NCBI GenBank assembly: GCA_007026445.1
Contig: VDMD01000197.1
Span: forward strand, 1 to 36,228
Length of the DNA stretch: 36,228 nucleotides
Source of the DNA: Schizophyllum amplum
Taxonomy: Eukaryota; Basidiomycota; Agaricomycetes; Agaricales; Schizophyllaceae
Direction: 5' to 3'
Shown here: piece by piece, positions 28,131 to 36,228 of the stretch
Numbering within the stretch: the first letter of the stretch is position 1
Layout of the letters: each line of letters opens with the position of its first letter
Position numbers and translations under genes: made by a program
The notes under the pieces: generated by a model
What the model was told of the DNA's origin: nothing
Database searches by the model: none
The model's input: only the letters and a program-made list of their open reading frames with translations

Positions 28131-29049
28131 CAAAAAAAAACATCATTGCGCGGACCGACAGCTACATGCTTGGTTTGACCACAGGATTTTCATTGATGAC
28201 TGCTTACACTCGCCTGACGTATTGTATCCCTCACGAACGAAAATTCTGCTTGGGGATGTACACGTATGCGCCAAAGGGCTGAAATCGCAATGCTCAACTT
28301 CCATTACCGTGGCTTTGGATAGACGTTATTTTCCTCCCGTTTTCGTGCTGCGTTATACCCGCTGCTCTGCGCTGTTCTTTACCTTGACTCGTTCTCGCTT
28401 GTCTGACCTTGCTGAGAGTAACTCCAGGGTGCTCTTGATATTGAACAATACATTTGGAGGGATTGGACGAAGCTACATATGGCTTCAATTCAACGACACC
28501 TCTGCGCATACCCCCGGGAGTTTTCTGCAGTGTGGATGTATGGAATGAACGTGATGATAATGCTCACTCAAAAGGACAGGGATAGCCTTCGCGCTATGTT
28601 TAAGGAGCCCCCTTTTCTTTCAGGTCGAACCAGCGCTTCTTTTTAGTTCGTGCCATAGAGCTGATTCAGACCGATGCATGAAAAGACAAGTTCATGCAAT
28701 AAATTGTTTGCCAGATGCAATGTAGTACTCCGGATTGTTAACCACATATTTTGCGAAGTGTCTCCGTTTGGCGAGCCGTATGGCAGATTAGATATAGCGG
28801 TAGCTCATGTATTATGCATGTAATGTGGTTTCCGAATTACGCGTATGGTTATTTTTCCTAATACGCGTGTTGATGATGTTGGGTCAGGAAGGCCATTCAT
28901 TTCATACATTTCCTTCGTGTTTATCACGTCGTCTTATGGTTCTTGAGCGGACAGTGAAATATGTTCTAGTCCGGTCTTTATCAACTCGCTTGCCAGCGTC
29001 TGAAAATGTTTACTTACTGTTGTAGTATGCCGGCTGTGTCAGCATCCTC
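28131..29049. other. spacer with possible F-box promoter relic
   Basis: No intact gene. A frame ending at 28548 has pieces such as SDLAESNSRVLLILNN that might be a decayed exon, but no F-box can be read. A poly-A run sits at about 28131-28140. Confidence 0.4.
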
Positions 29050-30463
29050 TCAGATAAGGAAGAGCATGTCGCTTGAGCGACCAGGGCTGCATACTCTCGG
29101 CTCCATCTGGTTTCGTGTAAGTTTATCTTTTGTAACTCGAAAGAGAGAGTCCCACTCTTGTGGCTTGATACCGCTATCTTGAACCATTCGTCGAAATAAG
29201 TCGCGGGCATATCTATTCGCAAAGGTGTAGCCAAAGAAATCAGGCCAATGAGACATCAGGGGATGTACAGGCATGTAGCGTCGTTTCAGGCGTGCTTCGC
29301 TGACTTGCTGTTCGTACAGGTGTCCGATTCTAAGGGTGGTGGGTTGATTTTTGTATGACAATCGCCAGGAGTGCCACCGCGTAGTCTCCACTGGATCTGC
29401 GCGTAGTCTAAAAGGACGGTTTGAGTACAACAACCTGATCGTCTCGGCTCAGCTTACCTGTCGACGCTGTGAATTGAAATCGACCATGTCATGCGGTCGC
29501 CTATGAAGCGATACCGACGTCCGAACTCCATCCTTGACTGATTAGCCTCTTGCGTCGTAATTGAACGAATGGCTTGAAATCCTCGATTAACGTATTTGCG
29601 CTCAGCCGCTAAAACTTTGGGGTCCGTCTCGGTCTTGAAGAAGAGCGCGCGCCGCCTTTGAAATGTTTCCATGGGATACAACGCATGAGCGTACGAATGC
29701 GTGATGATATTCATGACAATTGCTAGGGGCGTTGTTAGCCTATGGACAAACGTTTTTCGGAGCACTCACAAGAATGGAAACTTAAAATGACATCCACAGG
29801 ATTTGTGGCGGCCGTCATAAGTTGAATGATTGTAGTGCTATCAGCCGTCAAGACAAAATCATATGCGCCAGTGAGTGCGGTATCCGTGTATCCCTCGGAT
29901 GCAGTTCTGTCCATTTTGGGTGTGTACTCGAGGATGTCCTTCTCGAAATGTGGCTGCTGTAAAGTCCGCGGCCGGTACACGTATCCCAAGGAAGCGAGGA
30001 AATCGGCGACAAATATGGCGTTGAAATGATCCACGTAGAGGTCGAGATCACTCGCAGTGAAGTGCGAGCGTTCTAGGAATTGTAGAGCAAATGACCCAGA
30101 TATAACTAGCCCGGTCGCGTTTTGCAGGTTGCGGAAAGCCGTGATGTGCGACGACGGTACAAACTTTGTCAGACCAAGTTCGAGGTTGTATGCGCGTCGC
30201 CTGTAGCTGAGCACTCGCTCTCGACTGTCCTTGCACACAAGCTCAAAGTCGAACAGTTCAAGTGTTGACAAGCAAGACATCAAAGCGTCGTCGCATGTGG
30301 ACGGTCTGAGGGCCTCGTCAGTTCGCTTGCAAACTCGACTTTTATACAGCGGCAGCACAGTCACGTTCACACTGCGTGAAGATGTCTGCGCTCCTCATCG
30401 AACAGCAGCGATTATACAAAGGCTAGTTGGTACTCACAGCGTTGTCCAGTCTTTAGGACTCAT
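29050..30463 (-). CDS. F-box-like and nucleotidyltransferase-fold protein (copy 2)
   Basis: Four exons on minus: 30463-30438, 30305-29770, 29722-29458 and 29407-29050; introns 132, 47 and 50 nt (donors GTGAGT, GTGAGT, GTAAGC; GGCTAAC branch in the second). Protein about 394 aa. It follows copy 1 from end to end: short exon MSPKDWTTL, F-box-like LMSCLSTLELFDFELVC, NTase signature GS at 79-80 in VISGSFALQF, DLDLYV with Asp95/Asp97, Gln170 (IIQLMT) where a third acid is usual, FHSSIVMNIIT and YPMETF. The C-terminal third is longer and diverges (WRLSYKNQPTT; WPDFFGYTFANRYARDLF). Its last intron of copy 1 is absent. The first intron is long; a nearer acceptor (TATAAAAG) would add residues. Opposite strand to copy 1, 7 kb apart, so dispersed duplication or inversion. 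Intact. Confidence 0.8.
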
Positions 30464-30818
30464 CGCGACTGCCCTCACTGCGCTCGATCAACGTTAAACG
30501 TGGGCGTGTTTCTTATACGGCCTGTGGAGTCACTGCGTTGTATTTGATGTCAAGTGAACGGATTCATGTTGTGCTATACCGGCGGGCGTGCCTGCAGTCG
30601 CGTGCTTGACGCGCGCACCAACGCATTCGCAATCTGGGGCTCTTTTTTCGTCTCCACATGTGATACTTCGACCAGCGGATCTTGCAATGTCTTGACTGGA
30701 CAGTATCCGCGTCGCATTCGTTTAGTCTTGTTGTAGTAATGAATATTGGTAATGAATTTTGGAATAAAGTAGCGCTTGCAGTCTGTCAGCATCGGTTCTC
30801 ATACGATTAGAAGGAAAT
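30464..30818. other. spacer, no gene
   Basis: Short divergent intergenic region; I see only the possible promoter of the minus-strand NTase-fold gene. Frames are short. Confidence 0.5.
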
Positions 30819-30887
30819 GTGCATTTCCAGACCTATACGCTGTGTCGCTAACCGTATGTATCGCGGCATTCAAGCGGAGCCAAGCAG
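30819..30887 (+). repeat. diverged direct repeat (copy 2), upstream of F-box paralogue 3
   Basis: Begins GTGCATTTCCAGACCTATAC. Partner of 28062-28130. It lies about 260 bp before the ATG at 31145 and may be promoter sequence. Confidence 0.7.
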
Positions 30888-31144
30888 GGTCGACATCGAC
30901 ATGATCAACCTTCATCAACGTGGTTGATGACAGGCGTTTTTTTCTTCCCGTTTGTAACATTGGAATTACCGTTTGCCTCCATTCCGAGGGCCAAAAAAAC
31001 ATTTTGTAAGGGGTGCGCATCTAGGGTGGCGCGCGGTTGGCGGGTAGGCATTACGTCGCTATTCGATCTAGTAATACGCAGTATCTTTGAACAACAACGG
31101 CACGGCTCTCTTCTCACTTGTCTCTGCGCATACACTTGACTGAA

Positions 31145-32386
31145 ATGGACGTGCGGTCTGAATGTACGTCGGTCCTGCTCTGTTCTGTGTGACTCGCTGA
31201 TGCTGTATAAGATCCTTTGGATGTGCAGTACGCCGTCGCCGAGATGTGCAACCGGAGGACGTTGCTGGTGTTGATGCAGTGCAGCAGCACTTTGGCGCGG
31301 CTCGTCCTCCCTCTCTTGCACAAGGAGCTACCAATTCGCGGCCGTCGTGCCTTGCGCAATCTAACGACACGCACGGATGTGCATCACCTTGTCCGTACTT
31401 TGCGGTTGACCATCGATCGTCTACCTCGGAAGACGCCCGTACTTCCTTTGGTTGATACGCTCGAATTGCGTCTATCTAGTGGCTCTTCCAACCAATACGC
31501 CCTCGTCGCTTTCCTTGACCAGCTGCCTTCCCTGGTTCACTTGGACATTTCTGGGCCGTTGCACAGTGAACTCAGCATTGACGAATCGCTGCGCAATGTC
31601 TCTACTCGCCTGCGCACGCTTCGTGTCTACATCACCAGTCGCCCCGCACCGTCCATTCTCCCTCGCCTGCCGTTTCGGTCCGAATTCAACGAGCTCCGGG
31701 AGATCCGGGTGGAATACCAACAGGAGATGGATGTCGTTCATTTCCTGAACTCCTTCGTGTTTCCTACGGCTCCCCTTCTGCATACGGTCGGCTTCCCGAC
31801 TCGGTGTAGCTGGTCCCAAGTGTGTCCTGTGTTGGAGGTGATGGATAAGCGCTTGATTCGCTTGGAACTGGGTTGCGTCTCAGACATATTCTTGTATCGT
31901 ACGTGGTCCTTCTCTGGTATTATCATGATCTGATGTCTTTTGAAAGCGATCGTCGATACCTATACATTGCCCAACCTTGGTACTGTGGCGTTCTCGATAC
32001 AAACCTTGGATGCGTTTGCGCGCGATATGTGGGATGATATGGCCGACCTCAAGTTTGCGCTTGGAGGAGCGCGCAAATTGTCTTCACTGCGGTCAATATG
32101 CGTGGATGTACACGCGCGTAACTCTCGTCATACCATGTTGTGTGGTGGCAGCTCAGGCGCGCTATTCGATAGCAGGATGGGACTTGCAACAAAATCGGAG
32201 TGGCAGATGTGGTCGAGGCGAGTTTTGGGAGATGATTTGCGATTGCAGTTGAACATTTGGACCTCCTTTCGCCATCGTGCAGCCGAAAAGGATGATTACG
32301 ATTTACTGGTAGTTACAGTGCGCGCATTGTTCTCTTTTTTACCTACATCGCGCTTCGATCTGAACGTACTGTACAGGGACGACTAG
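31145..32386 (+). CDS. F-box/LRR-like protein (paralogue 3)
   Basis: Three exons: 31145-31163, 31212-31898 and 31947-32386; introns 48 nt each (GTACGT...TATAAG and GTACGT...GAAAG). 381 aa. The first exon MDVRSE joins to YPLDVQYAVAEMCNRRTLLV, then LMQCSSTLARLVLPLLHKEL, an F-box-like start. Leu-rich segments follow: LVRTLRLTIDRLP, LPSLVHLDISG, LRTLRVYITS, CSWSQVCPVLEVMDKRLIRL. Layout, tiny first exon and second intron position match paralogue 2, so they share descent. Both acceptors lack the usual CAG, which lowers certainty about exact ends. Substrate-receptor role in ubiquitin ligation inferred. Confidence 0.72.
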
Positions 32387-32904
32387 ATATTTACGTGCTG
32401 ACCATGTCATGTTCCTGTAGAACGGAGTTGAACGTACGCGGAACGATGAAGTCGAAGAGATGCAACCTGGTACGATAATTTTGCCTTGGCTTATTATGGG
32501 TATAGCGTTCTAGGTGAGAACCAGTCCCGTTGTCGATGGCGCCCCTCAGCGTGCATGCCTATGGCGCTGAAGCATTACGCTTCCAATGGTAATTCCCACG
32601 TCTAACTAGTCGATCATTCAATGCGTGCGTAGATGTATATGAATGGGTGACTAATGTGATGCAGTTGATGTTGTTCAATATGCTCGTCAACTTAAAGTAA
32701 CTTCACAATAATGAATAGGATTCTAGGGTTTGCACAACAAGCCTTCCAGGCACTCGTACGGTTGAATGATTGACAAGTGATCTGAACATTGCTTCCGTCG
32801 ATTGCCAGCCATCGATCGGTCTGTGTTCACCCTTATAGTTCTTCTTACACTACCATCTCCCTCGCGGAACCACTGCACTTTCCTACTCACGTCGAATACT
32901 CAAG
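32387..32904. other. spacer and promoter of the distal F-box gene
   Basis: No coding frame supported. The last 80 bp are C/T-rich, typical of a fungal leader before ATG 32905. Confidence 0.5.
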
Positions 32905-34547
32905 ATGGCCAACACCTCCCTCCCGCTCTCATTCACTGCGCTTTCTCCTGAGGTATGCGCGAAGATAGTGGGCCACCTGAGCGACGACGACGTCGCTTCC
33001 CTTGGACTGTCGTCCGTGTATATGTCGAACGTGACGAGAACACGACGAATGCGCCGCTTCGTTGTCAGCGCCCGCTCATACGACGCGCTGCTGCGATGGC
33101 AACAGCTGCAAAACGGCAAACGTGGTGGATTGCCTTTGGGTACGTTTAACGTTCAAAGTTTAGTTGTGGTAGGACATCTGATGTGGGCTATGACTTTCCT
33201 CACGCAGAACCATTGTCTGGCATAGATCCTTCTTGGACAGTCTGGCTTTCCTTGGCGACCCTTCTGGCCTGTCATGCGTTTTTGACGGTCTCGTCTTTCA
33301 TTCTTCGAGGTGACGCTGGCAGACAAAAGGTCCGTAAAGAAGGCGCTCGTCCGGTGCGCCGACGAGAGAAAAGAACGTTGCCTCTGGGCTTAGGTGTTGA
33401 CAACGGTATGATTCTGATGCTCTGGCCGGCGCGTGAGCTTACAGCTTTGTAGATGTCTTGGCTGATCGATTGCGAGCTTTCGTGCGCGTACTTGTCTGGC
33501 CTTTCCGATGGGATGAAAAGTCTCAGATGGTCTTGCAATTTATGACAAGCGTAGCGCCATCCGCCATTCGAACGATATGCTTTCAAGCTGTAGACGAAGC
33601 GGCTTGGGAGGAGGCGGAGAGGAATTGGGATAGATTGAGCGTCGACATCCTGCTCAAAAGTGCAGTCAACATCCATTTCCGATCCCCCGAAGGTCGCATG
33701 CCATTCTTTGTGCTGTCACGATTCATCCGCGAAGTAAACGAGAGCATTCGATCGAGGGCTACAGTCGTTGCTGTGCAGCGCTATGGAACGTCTGGCGACG
33801 GGTGGGGTGGCTCAGAGGAGAGGGGTGAGCATGTATGGCCATCCGCAGGAGGTGGCACGTGGTACACCGGGGGGACGGCGGTATCACGGGCGACTAGAAG
33901 TCAGAACGCCATCGCAGTTGCTTCCATCGCTCTTCTGCTGGACATGTGGCCAGGCGTGGCGAGCGAATTGCGAGGCGTACACTTTTTCTCTCTCGAGACC
34001 CTGCACGTCGACATTGGCGGCAACTTAACGCATGATGACTGGCTCTATCTTCGCTTCCTGTTGGCTGCCAACGGCGACAGTCTGCGCTCGTTGACTTTCA
34101 TTGGTACCAATGGCGATCGTATGGTTTTACATTAGCATCGATTTCTCATACTGATTATCACGCGCAGGCAGTGAGAGCTTCACCGTCTTTTCGGGAACTA
34201 TGACAGCTCTCCGGCGCATCACTGTGGATTGGCCTACTCTGGAACTCTTGTGCGGTGCGCAGGACGTCACTGAATCAAGCCAGGTTACTGTTCAGGTCCG
34301 AGGTTACGACCACTACACCGCTCAACCGTACCAATACCGGTTCGCTAAAACAGTATTGTCCGGCGGTCACTGGCGATCCATTACTTTCGAAGAAGATTTA
34401 ATATGGGAGCGTCCTCGTAAGTCGGTTAGGGTTGACTGGCAACACACTGACCAGGTCATCACAGAAGCGCGTCGCGGCCGAGACTTCATCCGACAGCAGT
34501 TGATGGCAGGCCTTCAAATGACAGACATTACATTTATATCGGTGTAG
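32905..34547 (+). CDS. F-box protein, distant paralogue
   Basis: Modelled exons 32905-33139, 33208-33405, 33453-34118 and 34168-34547; donors GTACGT, GTATGA and GTATGG, about 492 aa. A clear F-box is ALSPEVCAKIVGHLSDDDVA then SLGLSSVYMSNVTRTRRMRR. Later regions: LADRLRAFVRVLVWPFRWD, ACIDIC-free Gly-rich loop (GDGWGGSEERGEHVW), SLETLHVDIGGNLTHDDWL, LRSLTFIGTNGD, and a final exon with LRRITVDWPTLELL. Exon 2 is doubtful. The spliced phase gives a basic, odd sequence, while neighbouring frames there read SFLDSLAFLGDPSGLSCVFD and then, shifted by one, VTLADKRSVKKALVRCADER, which look more native. So either an unseen splice or a one-base shift has damaged this part. The role is again a probable SCF receptor. 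Confidence 0.62.
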
Positions 34548-34795
34548 CAGTACCTACGGATTCGACCAAGCTGGTCCTTTATTTTCTTGATATTGTACTG
34601 CACGAGCAATGAACTTCGACGGAAAGCGTTGCTGACCTTGAAAGTCTGACCACATATGATTAACAACATATTTCAAAGACTACAGGTAAGATGACGGGAA
34701 ACTCTGAGTCTGATACGGTGTAGTGCGGTGAGGCGAGAGTGAAAGAAATGAGTGACGTCCTGAGACTTACATCAGGTGACTACCGTGACTCTACA
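34548..34795. other. short spacer
   Basis: Nothing recognised. Confidence 0.5.
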
Positions 34796-35110
34796 GAGCG
34801 CCCAACTTCGTCCGCTTTGTTGTCCAGTCTGAAAAGCTCCTCGATACTCTGGCGCTAGCTAGCTGGTTACAAGCCAATATTGTCGACCATCGAACTTCAG
34901 GTGGCAACGAGTGCAGCATTACGCACGTTTGGCTTGATTGGCGACCTGCCGTGCCGCGTCGACACGGCATTTGCCGAAAGACACAGCCATCGACTTAATA
35001 CGGTAATTGTCGTCCCGACGCTGCAACGTTCCGCAACCTGCCGAATGCGCACGCGGACCGGTTCACTATTGAGAACGATCGCCGGCGCACAAGTTGACTA
35101 CGCGCCTTAA
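34796..35110 (+). pseudogene. F-box family relic
   Basis: After an acceptor-like CTCTACAG, the frame APNFVRFVVQSEKLLDTLAL then ASWLQANIV resembles the segment just after the F-box in the 32.9-kb gene (RFVVSARSYDALLRWQQLQ). It soon closes; a second frame continues ATSAALRTFGLIGDLPC and VDTAFAERHSHRLNTVIV in LRR style to 35110. No F-box or start remains upstream. Truncated duplicate, directly abutting the DOT1-like start. Confidence 0.5.
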
Positions 35111-36218
35111 ATGAAGTCGACGCCAGAAGTTCATACCTTCAAGCTGTGGACAGGACAAGAGCGCAAAGCGTTAACTTCGACCGAACGCTCGCGAATTCAT
35201 CGACAGCAGCCTCATGTGCGAGAGAGAGAGAGACTGTCTTCCAAAAACCGGAGGTAAGTTGCATTATATGACGCTTATGAGGTTGATTTTGACCTGAACT
35301 ACAGGGACAAGATGGCGAAACGCCTGCAGGAGTTAAGAGCTAAAGAGTTGGAGTTGAACGAGATACTCTGTCAAGGTTAGCCCGAAAAGTCGTTGTATAT
35401 GCGTATTGTATTCAACCATCGTCAGCCGATATTAGTGGGGGAAGTACGCTTCGAACTGAGCAGATGTCACCTAAGACTGGATTGGAAGGTGTGTACATAT
35501 TTCTTCGAAGTAATACGGTTCTTACAATCTGTGTTAGCTGTTCAGGGGTCACAGGTCATGAACCTCGTTCGCGAGGTACGGCAAGCCGAGATCGACGCCG
35601 ATGTCAAGACGCTATCTTCACGCGGGAAGGAGCGCAACATAACGTATGGCGAGCTGCAGCCCCACTTCGCGTTCATGATATTCGATGAACATCGGTTGGG
35701 TCGTGACTCGACCGTTGTCGACTTAGGGTCTGGCATAGGCAACCTTGTGGTACAGGCAGCCGTCCAAACCGGTTGCTCTGCCTTTGGAGTAGAGCTGAGG
35801 CCAGAGCTTGCGTGCCTTGCGGAGAGGATCAGGCGAGCGACAGTGCAAGAGTGCGAAGAAAGAGGGATTTGCATGGGCAACGTTACTCTGGAATCGGGGG
35901 ACATGTTTGCCAGCACTTTGCTGCCGCATTGGATAAGACAGGCAGACCTGATTATTGTGAACAACAAGGCTTTCAGCAGCGAATGTAAGCACTTCACAAC
36001 GAAAGAACGCCATATCCATTTGCTTACTTCTCTCAGTGAACGAAGCAATCATTGCACGGCTCCTGCTGAAAGCGAAACACGGAGCGAGTATTGTGTCGAC
36101 GGCGCTCTTCATTACTGGGCAACGCACACGATATGCCAGACCGCGAGATTACGAGACCTCCGTCGGCGGTGGAAAGATTTATGTCGGTACTCGTTTTGTC
36201 TTCTATCAATATTTGTGA
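35111..36218 (+). CDS. DOT1-like histone H3-lysine-79 methyltransferase, compact form
   Basis: SAM-dependent methyltransferase of the seven-strand DOT1 family, which methylates H3 Lys79 on nucleosomes. Six exons: 35111-35253, 35305-35375, 35426-35490, 35546-35984 and 36037-36218 plus five GT..AG joins in phase (five exons if counted strictly; introns 50-55 nt, donors GTAAGT, GTTAGC, GTGTAC, GTAAGC). Protein 299 aa. Residues 1-60 are basic and Arg-rich, then a coiled-coil-prone helix (MAKRLQELRAKELELNEILC). Catalytic part: YGELQPHF (127-134), motif I VVDLGSGIGNLVVQAA (150-165), GVELRPEL with acidic Glu176, GDMF (211-214), and VNNKAF (231-236), followed by ELNEAI and GASIVSTALF. The family NN-[FL]-x-F has Lys at 234. 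It is shorter than typical fungal Dot1, so may be a specialised paralogue. The start is the first in-frame ATG with a stop just upstream. Confidence 0.9.
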
Positions 36219-36228
36219 TTGAAGAAAC

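Noticed and set aside
1..36228. tRNA or rRNA genes
   Set aside because: No T-arm GGTTCGANTCC in a foldable context and no rRNA-like sequence noticed by eye; a tRNAscan run would settle it.

Overview
The window looks like nuclear DNA of a filamentous basidiomycete, most likely an Agaricomycete. Evidence: many short introns of about 46-70 nt with GT..AG ends and CTNAY-like branch sites, GC-rich housekeeping genes, a tyrosine-recombinase retroelement, and expanded F-box and nucleotidyltransferase-fold families. I could run no search, so names rest on motifs I can read and exon models on splice consensus plus frame continuity.

Region 1 (1-6.8 kb) is conserved and gene-like. PMP3 (minus) and a kynurenine formamidase (BNA7-like, plus) diverge from a 340-bp spacer holding a TATA box and a perfect CRE octamer. 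A kynureninase (BNA5-like, plus) follows. The two enzymes carry out separate steps of the tryptophan-kynurenine-NAD route. Between them lie two MITEs: one of about 400 bp with 71-bp inverted ends, and one of 373 bp with perfect 36-bp ends and a 6-bp target duplication.

Region 2 (about 7.5-13.7 kb) is a retrotransposon with Gag, reverse transcriptase-RNase H and tyrosine recombinase (DIRS/Ngaro-like; no DDE integrase or protease seen). The recombinase frame starts inside the end of the RNase H frame and is spliced. The RT is split by a 319-nt intron filled with a 28-bp minisatellite. Single-base slips in A-runs break both RT and recombinase, so this copy is probably dead.

Region 3 (14-34.8 kb) is a fast-evolving accessory block. 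It holds an unknown duplicated-motif gene, a set of small coiled-coil plus minimal RING-finger genes (two intact, one broken), a related coiled-coil gene, two F-box-like/nucleotidyltransferase-fold genes on opposite strands, three F-box/LRR-like paralogues in one orientation, one more distant F-box gene and an F-box relic. Several frames are interrupted by TGA where CGA (Arg) would keep the frame open, as expected from CpG decay.

Region 4 (35.1-36.2 kb) is a compact six-exon DOT1-like methyltransferase with a coiled-coil-prone N-terminus. RING, F-box and NTase-fold genes lying together suggest a lineage-specific ubiquitin-linked repertoire, possibly for self/non-self or defence roles; that last point is inference only.
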